A DNA stretch of 64,000 bases from Rhodoferax saidenbachensis. Lineage in GTDB: Bacteria; Pseudomonadota; Gammaproteobacteria; Burkholderiales; Burkholderiaceae_C. The stretch covers positions 3,472,001-3,536,000 of the forward strand of contig NZ_CP019239.1 of NCBI RefSeq assembly GCF_001955715.1, given 5' to 3'. The translations under genes were made by a program, and so were the position numbers. Under the pieces are notes generated by a model. That model was not told the DNA's origin, searched no databases, and saw nothing but the letters and a program-made list of their open reading frames with translations. Positions 55,235 to 63,194 of this stretch are shown here, in pieces; the first letter of the stretch is position 1, and the number at the start of each line of letters is the position of its first letter.

Positions 55235-55762
55235 CTAAGCGCTAATGCTCAAAAATTGGGAGGTTTGGGACAGGGTACGCAGATTGACTTCTTGCCAATG
55301 CTCCCCCGCAGCATCAACAAATCGGTTGCCAAAATAAGCGGGGGCAGAGGCCTCAGCCGCGGAGGATGAACTGAAGGCATCTGCGCCGCGCAGGCCCAGC
55401 AGGCCATCGACCTGCAGAGCGCAGTTCACGTCCAGTGCCGCGTTCAGCGTCACCACGCTGGGCTCTGTGGAGGCCGGTTCGTTGCGGGCAATGCCGTCTT
55501 CAGCCACATAGGCCGCCAGATCCACCACCCCAAACAAACCGCCCCGGATATTCAATACACCGCGAAACCACGCCCGCGCATACGGCACGGACTGCAGGTT
55601 GGCCAGCGGGAAAATTTCACCGGACTGGCCCAGCGGAAAAAGATAGTTGCGCCCGCCGGCACGCACGGCAAGCCATGCAACGGACATACCCTCGGTGCGG
55701 GCCGCCTGCAAGCGGCTGGCCAGTCGAGCCTGGAGTTCTCTGAGTGCTTCTCGGTTGGCCAT
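55235..55762 (-). CDS. pilI: CheW-like adaptor PilI
   Basis: 175 aa with a CheW domain: YLFPLGQSGEIFPLANLQSVPYAR, WFRGVLNIRGGLFGVVDLAAYV. Couples PilJ to ChpA. Thirteen bp after pilH. Confidence 0.94.
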   Translation of the reverse strand: MANREALRELQARLASRLQAARTEGMSVAWLAVRAGGRNYLFPLGQSGEIFPLANLQSVPYARAWFRGVLNIRGGLFGVVDLAAYVAEDGIARNEPASTEPSVVTLNAALDVNCALQVDGLLGLRGADAFSSSSAAEASAPAYFGNRFVDAAGEHWQEVNLRTLSQTSQFLSISA

Positions 55763-55774
55763 GGATTCAGCGAA

Positions 55775-56140
55775 TCAACCCAGCGCCTTGATCTTGGCAA
55801 ACAGCTCGGCAGCGTCCACCGGCTTGGTGATGTAGTCGCGTGCACCCTGGCGCATGCCCCACACCCGGTCGGTCTCCAAACTCTTGCTGGTGCAGATGAT
55901 GATGGGAATGTCGGTGTACTCGGGCGTACGGTTGATGGAACGGGTCAACTGGAACCCGTTCTGGCCTGGCATGACCACGTCCATCAGGATCAGGTCGGGC
56001 TTGTCTTCGCCCAGGCGCTTGAAAGCGTCGTCTGCATTTTCAGCGGTGCGCACGCTGTAGCCGTTTTTCTGGAGCAAATCCGTCAGAAACATCAACTCGG
56101 TCTTCGAGTCATCAACGATCAATACTTTGGTTATGGACAT
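55775..56140 (-). CDS. pilH: Response regulator PilH
   Basis: 121 aa single receiver domain. KVLIVDDSKTELMFL, phospho-Asp in LILMDVVMPGQNGFQ (~53) and Lys in DYITKPVDAAELF. Proposed to drive pilus retraction or act as a phosphate sink. Start overlaps the pilG stop by one base. Confidence 0.94.
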   Translation of the reverse strand: MSITKVLIVDDSKTELMFLTDLLQKNGYSVRTAENADDAFKRLGEDKPDLILMDVVMPGQNGFQLTRSINRTPEYTDIPIIICTSKSLETDRVWGMRQGARDYITKPVDAAELFAKIKALG

Positions 56141-56538
56141 CAGGTAGCTCCTTGCAAAACAGCGCCGAACTGCTGCACTGCCTGCAACAACTGGTCTTTG
56201 GTAAAAGGTTTGGTCAAATAGTCCTGCGCGCCCACCATGCGGCCGCGGGCCTTGTCAAAAACGCCGTCCTTGCTGGACAGCATGATCACCGGCACGGCGG
56301 AAAACTTGGCATTGCGTTTGATGATGGCGCAAGTCTGGTAGCCATCCAGACGGGGCATCAGGATGTCACAGAAAATCAGGTGCGGCTGGTAGTCATTGAC
56401 CTTGGCCAGCGCATCGAAGCCGTCTTCGGCCAGCATCACCTCGTGACCTCCCTGCTTGAGGAAGATTTCGGCGCTGCGCCGAATGGTGTTGCTGTCGTCG
56501 ATAACCAGGACTTTGAAAGTTGATCCGGGGGTACTCAC
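56140..56538 (-). CDS. pilG: Response regulator PilG
   Basis: 132 aa, GTG start. Single receiver: VLVIDDSNTIRRSAE, phospho-Asp in LIFCDILMPRLDGYQ (~57), Lys in DYLTKPFTKDQLL. Promotes pilus extension. First gene of the pil-chp operon, 65 bp after rubredoxin. Confidence 0.95.
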   Translation of the reverse strand: MSTPGSTFKVLVIDDSNTIRRSAEIFLKQGGHEVMLAEDGFDALAKVNDYQPHLIFCDILMPRLDGYQTCAIIKRNAKFSAVPVIMLSSKDGVFDKARGRMVGAQDYLTKPFTKDQLLQAVQQFGAVLQGAT

Positions 56539-56603
56539 AAGGCCTTGCTCCTGAAGTGGCGTTTGCTTAGACAGACAGTCTGCACTGTCTTATCGCAGCA
56601 CTC

Positions 56604-56777
56604 TCAAATTTGAACCATTTCAAAATCTTCCTTGCGCGCGCCGCATTCGGGGCACGTCCAGTTCATGGGCACATCGGCCCACAAGGTACCGGGAGCGATT
56701 CCATGATCGGGGGCACCAGTGGCCTCGTCATAGATCCAACCGCAAATCAGACACATCCAAGTCTTAGTATCAGTCAC
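56604..56777 (-). CDS. Rubredoxin
   Basis: 57 aa, GTG start at 56777. Iron ligands CLICG (~9-13) and CPECGARKEDF (~42-52), with GWIYDEATGAPDHGIAPGT between. Cytoplasmic one-electron carrier. Rubredoxin genes are often found just before pilG in Burkholderiales. Confidence 0.95.
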   Translation of the reverse strand: MTDTKTWMCLICGWIYDEATGAPDHGIAPGTLWADVPMNWTCPECGARKEDFEMVQI

Positions 56778-56897
56778 AGCTTATAGGGCCTTCGAATAGA
56801 ATGCAACGATTGTATAGAGGCAGTCCCGGCAAAACGCCCGGCGCCCCAACGAAAGACGCCATTCTGCCTGAGGACAAACCCGAAGACAGACCCACCC

Positions 56898-57806
56898 ATG
56901 CAGGCATCCAACACCCCCACCCCAGAAACCGAAGAAGACGCCGATGACACCGTCTCCGCATGTGTCATGGTGTTCAACGCCAACGACCCCAGCGGTGCAG
57001 GCGGAATCACTGCAGACCTGACGGCCATCGCGTCGGTCGGCGCCCATGCACTGCCGGTGGTTACCGGCGCGTATGCCCGCGACACCACCGAGGTGGTGGA
57101 CCATTTCGCCTTTGACGATGAGGCTGTGACCGAGCAGGCACGCACCATTCTGGAAGACGTGCCGGCCCAGGTTTTCAAGGTCGGGTTTGTCGGCACCCCG
57201 GAGAATCTGAGCGCCATCGCCGAGCTGGCTTCGGACTACGCCGATGTGCCGCTGGTGGCCTACATGCCCGATCTCTCGTGGTGGGAAGAAGACCAGATCG
57301 ACCTGTACCTGGACGCCTGCAACGAGCTACTTTTGCCCCAGACAACGGTGTTGGTTGGAAACCACAGCACACTCTCTCGCTGGCTCCTGCCGGACTGGAC
57401 TTCCGAGCGCAGCCCCACGGCACGCGACATCGCCAAGGCCGCCCACGAGTTTGGCGTGCCCTACACCCTGGTCACCGGCATCCCCCTGCCCGATCAATTC
57501 ATCGACAACGTGTTGTGCTCCCCCACCGCGGTGTTGTGCAGCAACAAATTCGAACGCTTCGAAGCCGTGTTTGCCGGCGCAGGCGACACGCTGAGTGCGG
57601 CACTGGCCGCGCTGATTGCCACCGGCAGCGAGCTGTCCGAAGCCGCCACCGAAGCCCTGGGCTACCTGGACCGTTGCCTGGAAAGCGGTTTCCGCCCTGG
57701 CATGGGCCAGGTCATCCCTGACCGCCTGTTCTGGGCGCACGATGACGACGACGAAGAGCCTCCCGAATCCGCATTTGAAATCTCGCCCAATGACACTCGC
57801 CACTGA
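56898..57806 (+). CDS. thiD: Hydroxymethylpyrimidine/phosphomethylpyrimidine kinase
   Basis: 302 aa. Ribokinase-fold kinase of thiamine synthesis: [23 protein letters not shown] and the anion hole [15 protein letters not shown]. It has a short acidic N-terminal extension (ETEEDADD) and an acidic tail ([12 protein letters not shown]) not usual in ThiD. No TPP riboswitch upstream. Divergent from rubredoxin. The 3' end overlaps hemL by 17 bp. Confidence 0.88.
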   Translation: MQASNTPTPETEEDADDTVSACVMVFNANDPSGAGGITADLTAIASVGAHALPVVTGAYARDTTEVVDHFAFDDEAVTEQARTILEDVPAQVFKVGFVGTPENLSAIAELASDYADVPLVAYMPDLSWWEEDQIDLYLDACNELLLPQTTVLVGNHSTLSRWLLPDWTSERSPTARDIAKAAHEFGVPYTLVTGIPLPDQFIDNVLCSPTAVLCSNKFERFEAVFAGAGDTLSAALAALIATGSELSEAATEALGYLDRCLESGFRPGMGQVIPDRLFWAHDDDDEEPPESAFEISPNDTRH

Positions 57807-59112
57807 TTCCACTATCGACCGCAACCAGCAACTCTTTGATCGCGCCCGCCAGGTCATTCCCGGCGGCGTCAACTCGCCGGTGCGCGCCTTCAAGGCCGTC
57901 GGAGGAACGCCCCGTTTTATCCAGCGGGCCCAGGGCGCCTACTTCTGGGACGCCAACGGCAAACGCTACATCGACTACATCGGCTCCTGGGGCCCCATGA
58001 TCCTGGGCCATGGCCATCCGGCGGTGGTGGAAGCCGTGCAAAAGGCCGTGCTCGAAGGCTTCTCTTTCGGCGCCCCCACCGAACGCGAAGTGGAACTGGC
58101 CGAAGCGATTCTGGAGCGCGTGCCCAGCATGGACATGGTGCGCCTGGTCAGCAGCGGCACCGAAGCCGGCATGAGCGCCATCCGCCTGGCGCGCGGCGCC
58201 ACGGGCCGCAGCAAGATTTTGAAATTTGAAGGCTGTTACCACGGCCATGCAGACGCGCTGCTGGTTAAAGCTGGCTCGGGTCTGGCCACCTTTGGCAACC
58301 CCACCAGCGCCGGCGTGCCGCCCGAGGTCGTGCAGCACACGCTGGTACTCGAATACAACAACATCCAGCAACTGGAAGAAGCTTTCGCGCTGCACGGCAA
58401 GGAACTGGCCTGCCTGATGATCGAGCCGATTGCCGGCAACATGAACTTCGTGCGCGCCAGCGTGCCCTTCATGCGGCGCTGCCGCGAGCTGTGCACGCAG
58501 TACGGCGCGTTGTTTGTGTTTGACGAGGTGATGACCGGCCTGCGCGTGGCGCTGGGCAGCGCACAGAGCGTCTACGCCCGCAGCATCCCCGGTTTTGAGC
58601 CCGACATGACGGTGCTGGGCAAAGTCATTGGCGGTGGCATGCCGCTGGCGGCTTTTGGCGGCAAGCGCGCCGTGATGGAGCAGCTCGCGCCACTGGGCCC
58701 GGTGTACCAGGCCGGCACCCTGTCAGGCAACCCGGTGGCCACCGCTTGCGGGCTGGCCACGCTGAAGGAAATTGGCAAACCCGGCTTCTACGAAGAGCTG
58801 GGCCGCAAGGCCCAGTTGCTGATCAGCGGCCTGCAAGGCGCGGCTGATAAAGCGGGTGTGGATTTCTGTGGGGACAGCGAAGGCGGCATGTTCGGCTTCT
58901 TCCTGTTCAAGGAATTGCCGCAAAACTACGCCAAGGTGATGACCACCGACAACGCCCGTTTCAACACCCTGTTCCACGGCCTGCTGGACCGCGGCGTCTA
59001 CATCGCCCCGGCGCTGTACGAAGCCGGCTTCATGAGCGCAGCGCACACCGATGCGGACATTGCAGAGACCGCGGCGGCGGCGGCGGACGTGTTCAAATTG
59101 CTATCAAAATAG
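57790..59112 (+). CDS. hemL: Glutamate-1-semialdehyde 2,1-aminomutase
   Basis: 440 aa from the ATG at 57790, inside the thiD end. PLP enzyme forming 5-aminolevulinate for heme and other tetrapyrroles. [14 protein letters not shown] at the start, [30 protein letters not shown] and the PLP Lys in [17 protein letters not shown]. The last residues (LLSK-stop) are provided by repeat A copy 10. Confidence 0.97.
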   Translation: MTLATDSTIDRNQQLFDRARQVIPGGVNSPVRAFKAVGGTPRFIQRAQGAYFWDANGKRYIDYIGSWGPMILGHGHPAVVEAVQKAVLEGFSFGAPTEREVELAEAILERVPSMDMVRLVSSGTEAGMSAIRLARGATGRSKILKFEGCYHGHADALLVKAGSGLATFGNPTSAGVPPEVVQHTLVLEYNNIQQLEEAFALHGKELACLMIEPIAGNMNFVRASVPFMRRCRELCTQYGALFVFDEVMTGLRVALGSAQSVYARSIPGFEPDMTVLGKVIGGGMPLAAFGGKRAVMEQLAPLGPVYQAGTLSGNPVATACGLATLKEIGKPGFYEELGRKAQLLISGLQGAADKAGVDFCGDSEGGMFGFFLFKELPQNYAKVMTTDNARFNTLFHGLLDRGVYIAPALYEAGFMSAAHTDADIAETAAAAADVFKLLSK

Positions 59113-59156
59113 AAGCTGGCTGCGCATAATCCACGGGGGCTAGAGGCCAATTTGGC
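59096..59156 (+). repeat. Repeat A copy 10, ending hemL
   Basis: AATTGCTATCAAAATAGAAG, CTGGCTGCGCATAATCCACG, GGGGCTAGAGGCCAATTTGG. It contributes the last codons and TAG of hemL, and its 3' part forms one arm of the terminator. Confidence 0.85.
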
Positions 59157-59174
59157 ATCTAGCCTTTGTTTTTT
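59138..59174 (+). terminator. Rho-independent terminator of hemL, built on repeat A
   Basis: GGCTAGA (59138-59144) pairs with TCTAGCC (59158-59164), and inside GCCA pairs with TGGC. The T-rich tail is TTTGTTTTTT. Confidence 0.85.
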
Positions 59175-59201
59175 GGCACGCGCTGGATTTGCCCGCAAGC
59201 G

Positions 59202-59795
59202 TCACTCGCCCACGTAGTTCTCGGGAAAAAAGTGACGTTCGATCAGCTCGATCAGGATGTGCAGCACCTTGATGTGCAGCTCCTGCACACGGTCTGCGTA
59301 TTTGCCGCCGGGCGTGCACACATAAACGTCGCTGAGCGGCTCCAGTTTTTCGCTGCGTTTGCCGCTGAGGATGATGACTTTCATGCCCAGCGCCTTGGCG
59401 GCCTCGGCGGCCTTGATCACGTTTTTGCTGGTGCCGCTGGTGCTCAGGGCCACCAGGCAATCGCCGGGGCGGCCATGGCCTTCGATGTAGCGGGCAAACA
59501 CGTTGTCATACCCGTGGTCGTTGCCGACACAGGTCAGGTGTCCGGCGTCGCTGATGGCGGTAGCCCCCAGCGCCTTGCGGTCCTTGCGGTAGCGGCCGGT
59601 CAACTCTTCGGCAAAGTGCATCGCATCACACATGGAGCCACCGTTACCGCAGGAGTACACGCGCCCCTGCTTTTCAAACGTGGCAATCAGCAACTGCGCT
59701 GCTTGCTCCACGGTGGCCAGTGCGGCCGGGTTGGCCAGCAAGGCGGCCAGTGCGGAGGACGCCTCTTGCAGGCTCGATTCGATATGGTGTTTCAT
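59202..59795 (-). CDS. Phosphoheptose isomerase (GmhA/DiaA family, SIS domain)
   Basis: 197 aa. SIS fold: YSCGNGGSMCDAMHFAEELTGRYRKDR and LVALSTSGTSKNVIKAA. GmhA makes the heptose precursor of LPS; the related DiaA regulates DnaA. The sequence fits GmhA best, including the C-terminal HIKVLHILIELIE. Confidence 0.9.
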   Translation of the reverse strand: MKHHIESSLQEASSALAALLANPAALATVEQAAQLLIATFEKQGRVYSCGNGGSMCDAMHFAEELTGRYRKDRKALGATAISDAGHLTCVGNDHGYDNVFARYIEGHGRPGDCLVALSTSGTSKNVIKAAEAAKALGMKVIILSGKRSEKLEPLSDVYVCTPGGKYADRVQELHIKVLHILIELIERHFFPENYVGE

Positions 59796-59846
59796 GGAGT
59801 GATTGTCCCCAATTACGTCGAAGCAGCGCGGTAACGACCGGAACGA

Positions 59847-60242
59847 CTATTTGGAAACTATGGTCTTGCCGATCGGGGCCAGTGCAATCAGCGCCAGTTT
59901 GACGTGCTGAATACCAAACGGGATGCCAATGATGGTGACAAAACAGGCCAGCGCCGACACCAAATGCCCGATGGCCAGCCACCAACCTGCCAACACAAAC
60001 CAGATCACATTGCCCACCAGCCCCAAAGCGCCCGTGCCAATGTCATCTTGTTGCGTCAGGTCCTTGCGGCTCACAGCCTCTTTGCCGAACGGCAGAAACG
60101 CAAACTGCCCAATCACAAAACACGCCTTGGCCCACGGCAAGCCCACGATGGTGATGGCGGCGATTGCACCGGCCAGCCACCAACCGGCGCCCATCAGGAA
60201 GCCGCCAAAGATAAACCAGAAAATATTGCCGATGGTGCGCAT
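59847..60242 (-). CDS. YccF domain-containing membrane protein
   Basis: 131 aa from the ATG at 60242 (MRTIGNIFWFIFGGF). Two similar YccF halves: NIFWFIFGGFLMGAGWWLAG and NVIWFVLAGWWLAIGHL, each with IVGLPWAKACF or IIGIPFGIQHVKLA. Inner-membrane protein, function unknown. The open frame starts earlier, without support. Confidence 0.92.
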   Translation of the reverse strand: MRTIGNIFWFIFGGFLMGAGWWLAGAIAAITIVGLPWAKACFVIGQFAFLPFGKEAVSRKDLTQQDDIGTGALGLVGNVIWFVLAGWWLAIGHLVSALACFVTIIGIPFGIQHVKLALIALAPIGKTIVSK

Positions 60243-60363
60243 GGTGTGAAAGCAGGTAGTGATTCGGTACAGCGCATCGTACCCGTTGGCCAACACGTGC
60301 CAGGTACCAAGCACATTGCATGCTTGGGGCAGGTTGCCTTCATCAAGGCGTCAAATGCAGCCA

Positions 60364-61245
60364 TCAGAGGGCGTTCACTTCATCTGCCCACACTTCAAAC
60401 CGCTTCAAGGTGTTGGGCCCAAACGTGCTGATCAGTGCCACATCGCAGGCATCGCGGCCCCTGGCCATGAGTACACGGCCAATGCGGGGCGTGTTGTTAC
60501 GCGCATCAAAGGTGTACCAACGGTCCCCCAGGTAGGCCTCGAACCAGCCAGCAAAGTCCATGGGTGCGGGCACCTGCGGGATGCGGATATCACCCAGGTA
60601 ACCGGTGCAATAGCGCGCCGGTATGTTCATGCAGCGGCAAAAAGCAATCGCCAGGTGGGCGTAGTCGCGGCACACGCCCTGGCCTTCGCGGTAGGCCTCC
60701 CATGCGGTGCGTGTGCGTCGGGCGTGCTGGTAGCCAAACGTGATGTGTTGGTGCACAAAGTCGCAAATCGCCTGCACCCTCGCCCAGCCGGTGGGGCCGC
60801 CGCCAAAGTGCGACCAGGCAATATCCGCCAGCTGATCGGTCTCCACATACCGGCTGCCCAGCAGGTAGACCAGCGTGGACTCCGGCAGGTACTCCACCGG
60901 CACCTGCATGGCGTCATAGGCCACCACATCGGGCAAACCACTGTCGTAGACCCGCGTATCAGCGCGCATCACGAACTTGCCCTGGGGTGCAACGAGGCGG
61001 CTACACCAGTTGCCAAACAAGTCACGGTAGACCGTCACCGGCACCGAGGGATACGTCATCAGATGGTCCGGATAGACCAGGTCGCCCGAGCGCGAGTAAT
61101 GGATGTTCAACGCCAGAATCATCGGCGTCGGAGCGGGGCATTCGTACTCCATCTCAAACCCCACCCGGATCTGCAGGCCTGTGAGCGGCCGCGGAAAAGG
61201 GGGCTGCGGGTGTTCGCCCGACGGGTGTTGCGCCTGAAAGTACAT
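60364..61245 (-). CDS. Transglutaminase-like (cysteine protease fold) family protein
   Basis: 293 aa from the ATG at 61245; ATG61 further in (MEYECPAP) cannot be excluded. Catalytic Cys in GQGVCRDYAHLAIAF, His in the PMDFAGWFEAYLGDRWYTFDARN region, where the usual His before A is Gly-Trp-Phe-Glu, so the His is not obvious. GFEMEYECPAPTPMILALNIH is the N-terminal domain mark of this bacterial group. Substrate unknown. Confidence 0.85.
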   Translation of the reverse strand: MYFQAQHPSGEHPQPPFPRPLTGLQIRVGFEMEYECPAPTPMILALNIHYSRSGDLVYPDHLMTYPSVPVTVYRDLFGNWCSRLVAPQGKFVMRADTRVYDSGLPDVVAYDAMQVPVEYLPESTLVYLLGSRYVETDQLADIAWSHFGGGPTGWARVQAICDFVHQHITFGYQHARRTRTAWEAYREGQGVCRDYAHLAIAFCRCMNIPARYCTGYLGDIRIPQVPAPMDFAGWFEAYLGDRWYTFDARNNTPRIGRVLMARGRDACDVALISTFGPNTLKRFEVWADEVNAL

Positions 61246-61842
61246 GGTGCAGGTGGAGGCAACCTGCGCCGGCAAGGGGTCTGGCCAGCCACCAGGACAA
61301 GCCCCAGGGTTAACCCCAGTGTAGGCCGCAATGTGCAACCCGGGTTGTCTGTTTCACAAACACCCCGATACGCGGCGCACCGGTCTTGCCATGCTGCAGG
61401 CTAGAAAACTTGAGAGTTTGAAGAAGCGACCGGTATGCTCAAGTTGCTATCGAAGTAGTAGCTGATTGCGCAGTTTCCATGCGGGCTAGAGGCCTATTTT
61501 GTACTTAACTTCCGGCTTGCTGGCGTAGACCTCGCATAGGGAGGGCGGCGCATTTTGTGCTATCCGGCTCACGCGCGCTGGCTGGCTTTTGGGGCTTGCT
61601 GGCGTTGCGGCCTTAACACCGTGGCTGGCTAGCCTGCTCTGTGGCAACCGCGAATAGAGCCTGCGTTTGCAAGCCACACCACCCGCCTTCAGAAACGTAT
61701 TGGAGCGGGATTTGAAACTTCCGATTCAGAATGGCAGCGGGCCTAGACATTGTTGTTCAACCCGCGCCAGAGCGGACTTTGGCAACCAGTTGGTTAAAGC
61801 GTATGCCCGTTATGGGCGGTGATGGGAAATCCAAGTCACCTG
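61246..61842. other. Gene-poor stretch with one repeat A copy
   Basis: No supported gene. It holds repeat A copy 11 at 61444-61500; a short open frame at 61486-61677 on the minus strand resembles no family. The composition is mixed, and lower G+C begins toward 61800. Confidence 0.6.
61444..61500 (+). repeat. Repeat A copy 11 (intergenic)
   Basis: TTGCTATCGAAGTAGTAGCT, GATTGCGCAGTTTCCATGCG, GGCTAGAGGCCTATTTT. A full-length intergenic copy with the GCTAT...TAGC head. Confidence 0.85.
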
Positions 61843-62616
61843 CTATTTATCGGAAATATCTCTGATCATGGCCTTATAGGCGTCAGAAACTTTAATTTTG
61901 TCTAGTGCCTTCTGCCAACGCGTGATTTCCGCATCAGGAATGTCTTTGCTGCAAGCAATATAGGCCGGTAATTCGACAAACTTAACTGGAGTTCGAACCA
62001 CGGCTTCAAGCGAGTAATTCATTTGCTTCAGTACATGTATCACACCCAAAGGTGAATCGCTAATAGCCAAGTCGCACCGGCCGTTTATCAACATTTTGTA
62101 GATAGACGAACCTTTGGCTGCAGATGGGTTGAGGTTGGAAAACCCGGCCGCCACGAGACGGTCAAATACCAATCCAGCTTGTCGAGTGCAAATTGAGTGG
62201 ACTTTCTTCGCATCCTCGAGCGTCGAAATTACCAGAGGATCGCCTTTCTTTTTATAGAAATATATCGAGCTATCAACCAGCGGGCCAACCCATTTGTACT
62301 TTTCCTCACGTTCAGCGGTTCTCAGCATCGTGATCATCATGGTTCTTGGGTTGCCTTCCAGCATTAACTTCGCGCGCATGCTCGGAAAAATTTGAATTTC
62401 GATGTCGGCCTTTAGATCTTTGGCGATCGCCCTGGCAATGTCTACCGAAAATCCCTTCAGAGAACCATTTTCACTATAGTTATACGGAGCCCACTCCTCC
62501 GTGACGATGTTCAACTTCTCATCATCCGCCCAAGAGGATTCAACCAAGACGGACAAGAAGACGAATGCGATTACGCACCAAATCCGTCTTACTCTCCAAT
62601 GAAAATTCACCGCCAT
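61843..62616 (-). CDS. Transporter substrate-binding domain protein (SBP_bac_3), orphan
   Basis: 257 aa from the ATG at 62616, followed by a signal peptide (IWCVIAFVFLSVLVESSWAD). LNIVTEEWAPYNYSENGSLKGFSVDIARAIA is the family 3 opening; ITMLRTAEREEKYKWVGPL and NGRCDLAISDS follow. Distant from the 10052/10906 pair. The lower G+C and gene-poor surroundings suggest recent acquisition. No transporter partners adjacent. Confidence 0.85.
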   Translation of the reverse strand: MAVNFHWRVRRIWCVIAFVFLSVLVESSWADDEKLNIVTEEWAPYNYSENGSLKGFSVDIARAIAKDLKADIEIQIFPSMRAKLMLEGNPRTMMITMLRTAEREEKYKWVGPLVDSSIYFYKKKGDPLVISTLEDAKKVHSICTRQAGLVFDRLVAAGFSNLNPSAAKGSSIYKMLINGRCDLAISDSPLGVIHVLKQMNYSLEAVVRTPVKFVELPAYIACSKDIPDAEITRWQKALDKIKVSDAYKAMIRDISDK

Positions 62617-63086
62617 AGTCGACCGCCCTTCTGCATACCCAAATCCATTTAGGCCAAGCGCCAATCAGTAATCCAACCAAGTTGGTATTGGACTGTACTC
62701 CTGCAAACGCGGATGTATAGAGTCGACAGTGAATGGTGAGTTGTCGCAACTTATGGCTGTTGCCGCCACAAAGTGAACGTATGCGGAGAGTAGATCATCC
62801 CGCCACAACGCTGACGAAATTTATCGACTGCAAACGCGGCCAACTTGACGTCTACGAATGCCCGTTGACTGGCACAAAGACTGACCTCCCGTAAACCGAC
62901 GTTGACGTACGACTGCTTCCGCCGCAATTCTGACGGTCATCACTTGGCCTGCATATCCCCCATACGGGTGATTCTTAAAGCATCTTCTTACACAGCAAGA
63001 TCGTCGATGGGTTGGCGGTGGATCGGGTGTCGCTTCGTCGGCACCGCCCACCCGCCGGCACGCAACACACTGCAAGCCGATCAACC

Positions 63087-63143
63087 CACTATCAAAATAA
63101 TAGCTGCTCGCGCATATTCCAAAAGGGCTACAGGCCGATTTGA
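63087..63143 (+). repeat. Repeat A copy 12 (intergenic)
   Basis: CTATCAAAATAATAGCTGCT, CGCGCATATTCCAAAAGGGC, TACAGGCCGATTTG. A well-preserved copy immediately before the terminator of the minus-strand Bug gene. Confidence 0.85.
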
Positions 63144-63146
63144 CAT

Positions 63147-63169
63147 AAAAAAGCCACCCGAAGGTGGCT
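63147..63169 (-). terminator. Rho-independent terminator of the Bug gene
   Basis: On the minus strand AGCCACC-TTCG-GGTGGCT is followed by T6. It lies 26 bp after the Bug stop codon. Confidence 0.9.
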
Positions 63170-63194
63170 CTTGCATTCCGGTACCAACCGCCGA

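Larger units (their letters stand above)
62617..63194. other. Gene-poor stretch with repeat A copy and terminator
   Basis: No supported gene from the orphan binding protein start to the last Bug gene. Possible small inverted motifs occur but none is clear. Ends with repeat A copy 12 and a terminator. Confidence 0.6.

Noticed and set aside
56778..56897. Possible TPP riboswitch before thiD
   Set aside because: The 120-bp gap has no THI-box consensus and is too short once the rubredoxin start and promoter are allowed for.
61486..61677. 63-codon minus-strand frame
   Set aside because: It overlaps the tail of a repeat A copy and has no ribosome-binding site or recognisable sequence.
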